The notes below the pieces were generated by a model, which had not been told where the DNA came from, did no database searches, and saw only the letters and a list, made by a program, of their open reading frames with translations. A program made the position numbers and the translations under genes. A stretch of DNA of 7,967 nt from Rickettsiales bacterium (GTDB lineage: Bacteria > Pseudomonadota > Alphaproteobacteria > Rs-D84): NCBI GenBank assembly GCA_031283565.1, contig JAITBM010000057.1, forward strand, positions 1 to 7,967, written 5' to 3'. Shown in pieces: positions 5,602-7,967 of this stretch; position 1 is the stretch's first letter; every line of letters starts with the position of its first letter.

Positions 5602-5629
5602 ATTGTAGCATCAAAAAACGCAAAAGCAA
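5602..5629 (-). promoter_or_regulatory. Promoter of Cys-protein copy B
   Basis: On the minus strand TTGCTT (5629-5624), a 16-nt spacer and TACAAT (5607-5602) precede the gene, giving a leader of about 28 nt. Conservation of this spacing in copy A supports it. Confidence 0.5.
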
Positions 5630-5722
5630 ATATATTTTCATCGAATGTTTATGAAATTATAAGCGCATTATTCGCATACTGCATTTTTCTTCTTGCTAAC
5701 TGCTTCCCACAATTATTAATAT

Positions 5723-7261
5723 ATGATGCTAGGAATGAGAAAAGTTGGCCCAGTCTTTATAATTGTGCTGTTTGCGGCGCCCCTGCGCGCCGCGCATACC
5801 ATTGCGACCAAGGGGTATGTGGATTCGGGGCTGTTCTCGCGGCTTCCATTGTCCGGCGGGACACTTACCGGATCGCTTCTTCTTTACGGCGATCCGACGG
5901 GGGCCAGTCATGCGGCCACGAAATCATATGTGGACAATGCGGTGGCATCCATGTCCGCAGGCGACGGATTCGCGCAATCGCAGGCGGATTGGAGCGACGA
6001 GTCCCCGTCCAGCATTTCATATATCAAAAACAAGCCCGTCGTGCCGCAGATAAGCGATTCTATATCGTCATCGTCTGTATGGTCTTCGTCCAAAACATCG
6101 TCTGAAATCGACGGGCGCATGGTTCAGCCCGATTGGGCGCAAACTTTGCAGACGGCCAAGGATTATATCAAAAATAAGCCCGTCATGCCGTCGATTGATG
6201 ATTCTGCAAAATCCGCCGGGTCTCTTTGGAGTTCGGCCAAAATAGACGCCGAAATGGAGCAGCGCATCACAGGCAAGGTATCTACGATTGCGGATGTGGC
6301 GACCGTCTCGATGCTGCCAGCCAAGACTGCGATAACGGCTCCGACACTCTGCTATGTTGATGAAACCAAAACGCAATGGTACAATGCGGGCCAGGGCGGC
6401 GATTGGAAGAATACGGGCGGAACATACGCCACTCTTGCGCAGGGGGTCAAGGCTGACAGCGCGTTGCAGCCGTTCGGATCACAGAACGCCGGATATTTTT
6501 ATGCCGCGCCGTCTGGCGCCCCCGGAACTCCGATTTTTCGCGCCGTAGCTGCCTCCGATGTTCCGACGCTGAACCAGAACACCACCGGATCGGCCGCGAA
6601 ATGGGCCGCTCCGCGAAAAGTCAGCATAAAACTTACAGGTTATGCCTCGGGCGAGGGCAGCGTCAATATCGACGGCTCTGCCGATGCGACGATAAACATC
6701 GCCACTTCCGGAGCGGCCGCCGGAACTGGAATAACTTTGAATCACTCGTTTTCAATAGGCGGCAGCCTGCCGTCTTCGCGTTATGTCCGCCTTTTCACGT
6801 TAAAGCACGTCGTGACGCAAAGCACGCTTTATTCGGTTTTTCAATTCGCATGGGGAAGCAGGATTGAATTCTTCATGCCGTTTTTCAATTACCACAGCAA
6901 CATCATAGGTTCCGGCACATACACAACCCGCCGCATGGATGGATACGATTATAACAGCAATGACATAAAGCTGCGCTTTTTCAAGACATCGAATGATTAT
7001 TTGGAGCTGTGGATGTATTACCCGGCAAGCAATATTCTGTTCGAGACGTCTTGGCAATTCAAAGTCAACGGGGGCGTATCGGAATCCAGCATAGAATGGG
7101 CGCCCGCTGCTACGGCGGAAAGCATAAGGGCGTCATGGCCGGCAGCCGGAGATTCGGCTGATTCGGGCGGCACTTACACGCATGCCTTTACAGCCGTGCC
7201 CGCCCCCGAGAAGGGAAAAGACGTGCTTCGCGGAGCCGTTTCATATACGTCTTCGTTCTAG
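5723..7261 (+). CDS. Exported phage-tail-fibre-like protein
   Basis: A 512-residue protein beginning with a signal peptide (KVGPVFIIVLFAAPLRAA, up to about residue 24). It then shows classic tail-fibre modules. ATKGYVDSGL and ATKSYVDNAV (29-38, 66-75) flank LPLSGGTLTGSLLLYGDP. Two 48-residue repeats follow, with QADW...YIKNKPV (87-) and QPDW...YIKNKPV (135-). Next come VKADSALQPFG (242-252), FRAVAASDVPTLNQNTTGSA (272-291) and ISLTG-type SIKLTGYASGEGSVNIDGSA (301-320). The last 180 residues are aromatic-rich and probably form the receptor-binding head. In phages such proteins trimerise and bind host surfaces. Here there is a Sec signal and no other phage gene, so I infer a surface or secreted adhesin derived from a fibre. 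The start may instead be ATG 5735, which aligns with the relic start at 4798; the relic also has an ATG 12 nt upstream, so this is undecided. No good ribosome-binding site is visible. Confidence 0.82.
   Translation: MMLGMRKVGPVFIIVLFAAPLRAAHTIATKGYVDSGLFSRLPLSGGTLTGSLLLYGDPTGASHAATKSYVDNAVASMSAGDGFAQSQADWSDESPSSISYIKNKPVVPQISDSISSSSVWSSSKTSSEIDGRMVQPDWAQTLQTAKDYIKNKPVMPSIDDSAKSAGSLWSSAKIDAEMEQRITGKVSTIADVATVSMLPAKTAITAPTLCYVDETKTQWYNAGQGGDWKNTGGTYATLAQGVKADSALQPFGSQNAGYFYAAPSGAPGTPIFRAVAASDVPTLNQNTTGSAAKWAAPRKVSIKLTGYASGEGSVNIDGSADATINIATSGAAAGTGITLNHSFSIGGSLPSSRYVRLFTLKHVVTQSTLYSVFQFAWGSRIEFFMPFFNYHSNIIGSGTYTTRRMDGYDYNSNDIKLRFFKTSNDYLELWMYYPASNILFETSWQFKVNGGVSESSIEWAPAATAESIRASWPAAGDSADSGGTYTHAFTAVPAPEKGKDVLRGAVSYTSSF
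5981..6268 (+). repeat. Two tandem 48-codon fibre repeats
   Basis: Units 5981-6124 and 6125-6268 encode Q-x-DW, then YIKNKPV, then a Ser-rich stretch ending in a W-S-S-x-K / E-I-D or K-I-D-type motif. The protein-level similarity is clear; the DNA is diverged. Such Q-x-DW/YIKNKP repeats are familiar from phage tail fibres and give a shaft of variable length. Confidence 0.7.
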
Positions 7262-7276
7262 ATGCGGCCCTGTCGC

Positions 7277-7305
7277 TTGACTTTTGGCGCGGTTTGGCTT
7301 AAAAT
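7277..7305 (+). promoter_or_regulatory. sigma70-type promoter of infC
   Basis: TTGACT (7277-7282), a 17-nt spacer and TAAAAT (7300-7305) form a near-consensus promoter. Transcription would start near 7312, about 20 nt before the infC start. infC is therefore expressed independently of the fibre-like gene that ends at 7261. Confidence 0.75.
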
Positions 7306-7319
7306 CAATTCGGTTTAAC

Positions 7320-7325
7320 AAAGGA
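7320..7325 (+). promoter_or_regulatory. Shine-Dalgarno that points to a non-AUG infC start
   Basis: AAAGGA lies 5 nt before ATT (7331) and 8 nt before ATC (7334), both in frame with infC. The first in-frame ATG, at 7367, is preceded by CGGGCCCGCGAC, with no Shine-Dalgarno. The site decides for the upstream start. Confidence 0.7.
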
Positions 7326-7330
7326 TTCTT

Positions 7331-7873
7331 ATTATCGCAAATTTTAACAATTCACGGGCCCGCGACATGGGGCCAAGGACCAACAACCGCATTTTCGCAA
7401 AGTCCGTTCAGCTGATCGGCAGCGACGGAAAAAACATAGGCATAATGCCTACGCCCCAGGCTTTGTCTATGGCGCAGGATGCAGGGCTTGATTTGGTTGA
7501 GATAAACGGCGCGTCAGTCCCGCCGGTCGTTAAAATTATGGATTTTGGCAAGTTCAAGTATGAGCAGAAGAAAAAGGCCAGCGAATCCAAAAGAAACCAA
7601 AAGGCATCCGAGTTGAAGGAAATCTGGGTCGCGCCTTTCATAGAAGAAAACGATCTGCGCATAAAGCTCAAAAAAGTTGACGAATTCCTTGCGGGGGGTA
7701 GCAAGGTGAAAATTTCCGCAATGATTCGCGGAGACAAGCGGGTCCTCAAAAACCGCGACGCCATAAATGCAATGTTCGACAAGGTTCTTGCGATTCTTGA
7801 CGACCGCGTTGTGCTTGAAAGCCGCTCCCGTCCGGACGAATTCCGAAAAAATATTGTCGTTGCGCCGAAATAA
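7331..7873 (+). CDS. infC: Translation initiation factor IF-3
   Basis: IF-3 binds the 30S subunit, prevents 50S joining and checks the start codon and initiator tRNA. The N-domain shows GPRTNNRI, VQLIGSDGKNIGIM, AQDAGLDLVEI and PPVVKIMDFGKFKYEQKKK. A Lys-rich linker leads to the C-domain (ELKEIWVAPFIEENDLRIKLKKVDEFL, then KVKISAMIRGDKR) ending IVVAPK. From the ATG at 7367 it has 168 residues; starting at ATT 7331 gives 180 (ATC 7334 gives 179), and the extra residues (…SRARD before MGPR) match the R-D-GPR-N layout of alphaproteobacterial IF-3. The C-domain is unusual: the normally conserved RGREM-H motif reads RGDKRVLKN. A private promoter lies upstream and a terminator follows; thrS, rpmI and rplT, common neighbours, are not within the window. 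Confidence 0.93.
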   Translation: MIANFNNSRARDMGPRTNNRIFAKSVQLIGSDGKNIGIMPTPQALSMAQDAGLDLVEINGASVPPVVKIMDFGKFKYEQKKKASESKRNQKASELKEIWVAPFIEENDLRIKLKKVDEFLAGGSKVKISAMIRGDKRVLKNRDAINAMFDKVLAILDDRVVLESRSRPDEFRKNIVVAPK

Positions 7874-7895
7874 TGCTATGCGCCGCTGATTAAAG

Positions 7896-7915
7896 GCGGG
7901 CGGTCTCGCGCCCGC
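7896..7915 (+). other. GC-rich hairpin after infC
   Basis: GCGGGCG (7896-7902) and CGCCCGC (7909-7915) form a perfect 7-bp stem with loop GTCTCG. It lies 22 nt after the infC stop and 12 nt before the terminator stem. No T-run follows, so it is more likely a stabilising 3' stem or part of a larger regulatory fold than a terminator itself. Confidence 0.5.
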
Positions 7916-7927
7916 AATTCAAGCTAT

Positions 7928-7960
7928 AAAAGCGCAGGCAGACCTGCGCTTTTTGCTTTT
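7928..7960 (+). terminator. Rho-independent terminator after infC
   Basis: AAAAGCGCAGG (7928-7938) and CCTGCGCTTTT (7943-7953) form a perfect 11-bp stem with loop CAGA, followed by further T-rich sequence to 7960. Because the stem is A/T flanked it could also terminate transcription coming from the right. Confidence 0.9.
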
Positions 7961-7967
7961 ATGGTAA

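Larger units (their letters stand above)
5140..5863. repeat. Divergent-module duplicate, copy B
   Basis: Direct repeat of 4164-4920 starting at GCGCTTGTTTATCTCGCG. It holds the second Cys-protein gene, the shared intergenic region and the start of the intact fibre-like gene. The boundary again lies in a small hairpin (CGCA-TAT-TGCG region, 5132-5142), but sequence to the left is unrelated to the left flank of copy A. Confidence 0.85.

Noticed and set aside
5981..6268. CRISPR-like or mobile repeat
   Set aside because: The similarity is at protein level and in frame within the fibre shaft; there are no short identical repeats with spacers.
3138..7330. Attachment-site repeat of the tRNA-Pro 3' end
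   Set aside because: I looked for a second copy of the T-arm/acceptor sequence and did not find one in the window; an island is still possible with a repeat outside it.

Overview
The window reads as chromosomal DNA of an uncultured alphaproteobacterium, most likely a host-associated (gut-type) lineage. The reasons are an alphaproteobacterial-style IF-3 and bL31, an inositol-monophosphatase-family protein with the alphaproteobacterial-type N-terminus FGEIENLQ, Shine-Dalgarno and sigma70-like signals, and several small secreted cysteine-rich proteins of no recognisable family. The taxonomic call is an inference from style, not from a database match. Most genes use GC-rich codons, but roughly 3140-4080 and the two minus-strand genes around 4172-4633 and 5148-5567 are visibly AT-richer.

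Layout. 1-848 (minus): the 5' part of a secreted, Ala/Pro-rich then Cys-rich protein that runs off the left edge. 936-2004 (plus): two tightly linked genes for exported Cys-rich proteins, divergent from the first. 2105-3137: a housekeeping block with a clear promoter, rpmE (bL31), an inositol-monophosphatase-like protein that has lost its catalytic motifs, and tRNA-Pro(GGG). 3138-7261: an accessory block between the tRNA and infC. It holds an AT-rich P-loop kinase-like gene and then two copies of a divergent module. Each module has a minus-strand gene for a small Cys-containing protein (intact in both copies) and a plus-strand gene for a signal-peptide-bearing, phage-tail-fibre-like protein (a truncated relic in the left copy, 512 codons and intact in the right copy). 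Different short minus-strand coding-like tails sit at the outer edge of each module. 7277-7960: infC with its own promoter, a probable non-AUG start codon, and a strong terminator after a second hairpin.

How it fits together. rpmE, infC and the tRNA serve translation. The rest of the recognisable content points to the cell envelope or outside: three exported Cys-rich proteins on the left and a tail-fibre-like exported protein on the right. The duplicated module, with one fibre copy decayed and both small Cys-containing proteins preserved with only multiple-of-three indels, is the most unusual structure here. No phage structural genes, integrase, transposase or CRISPR array are visible.
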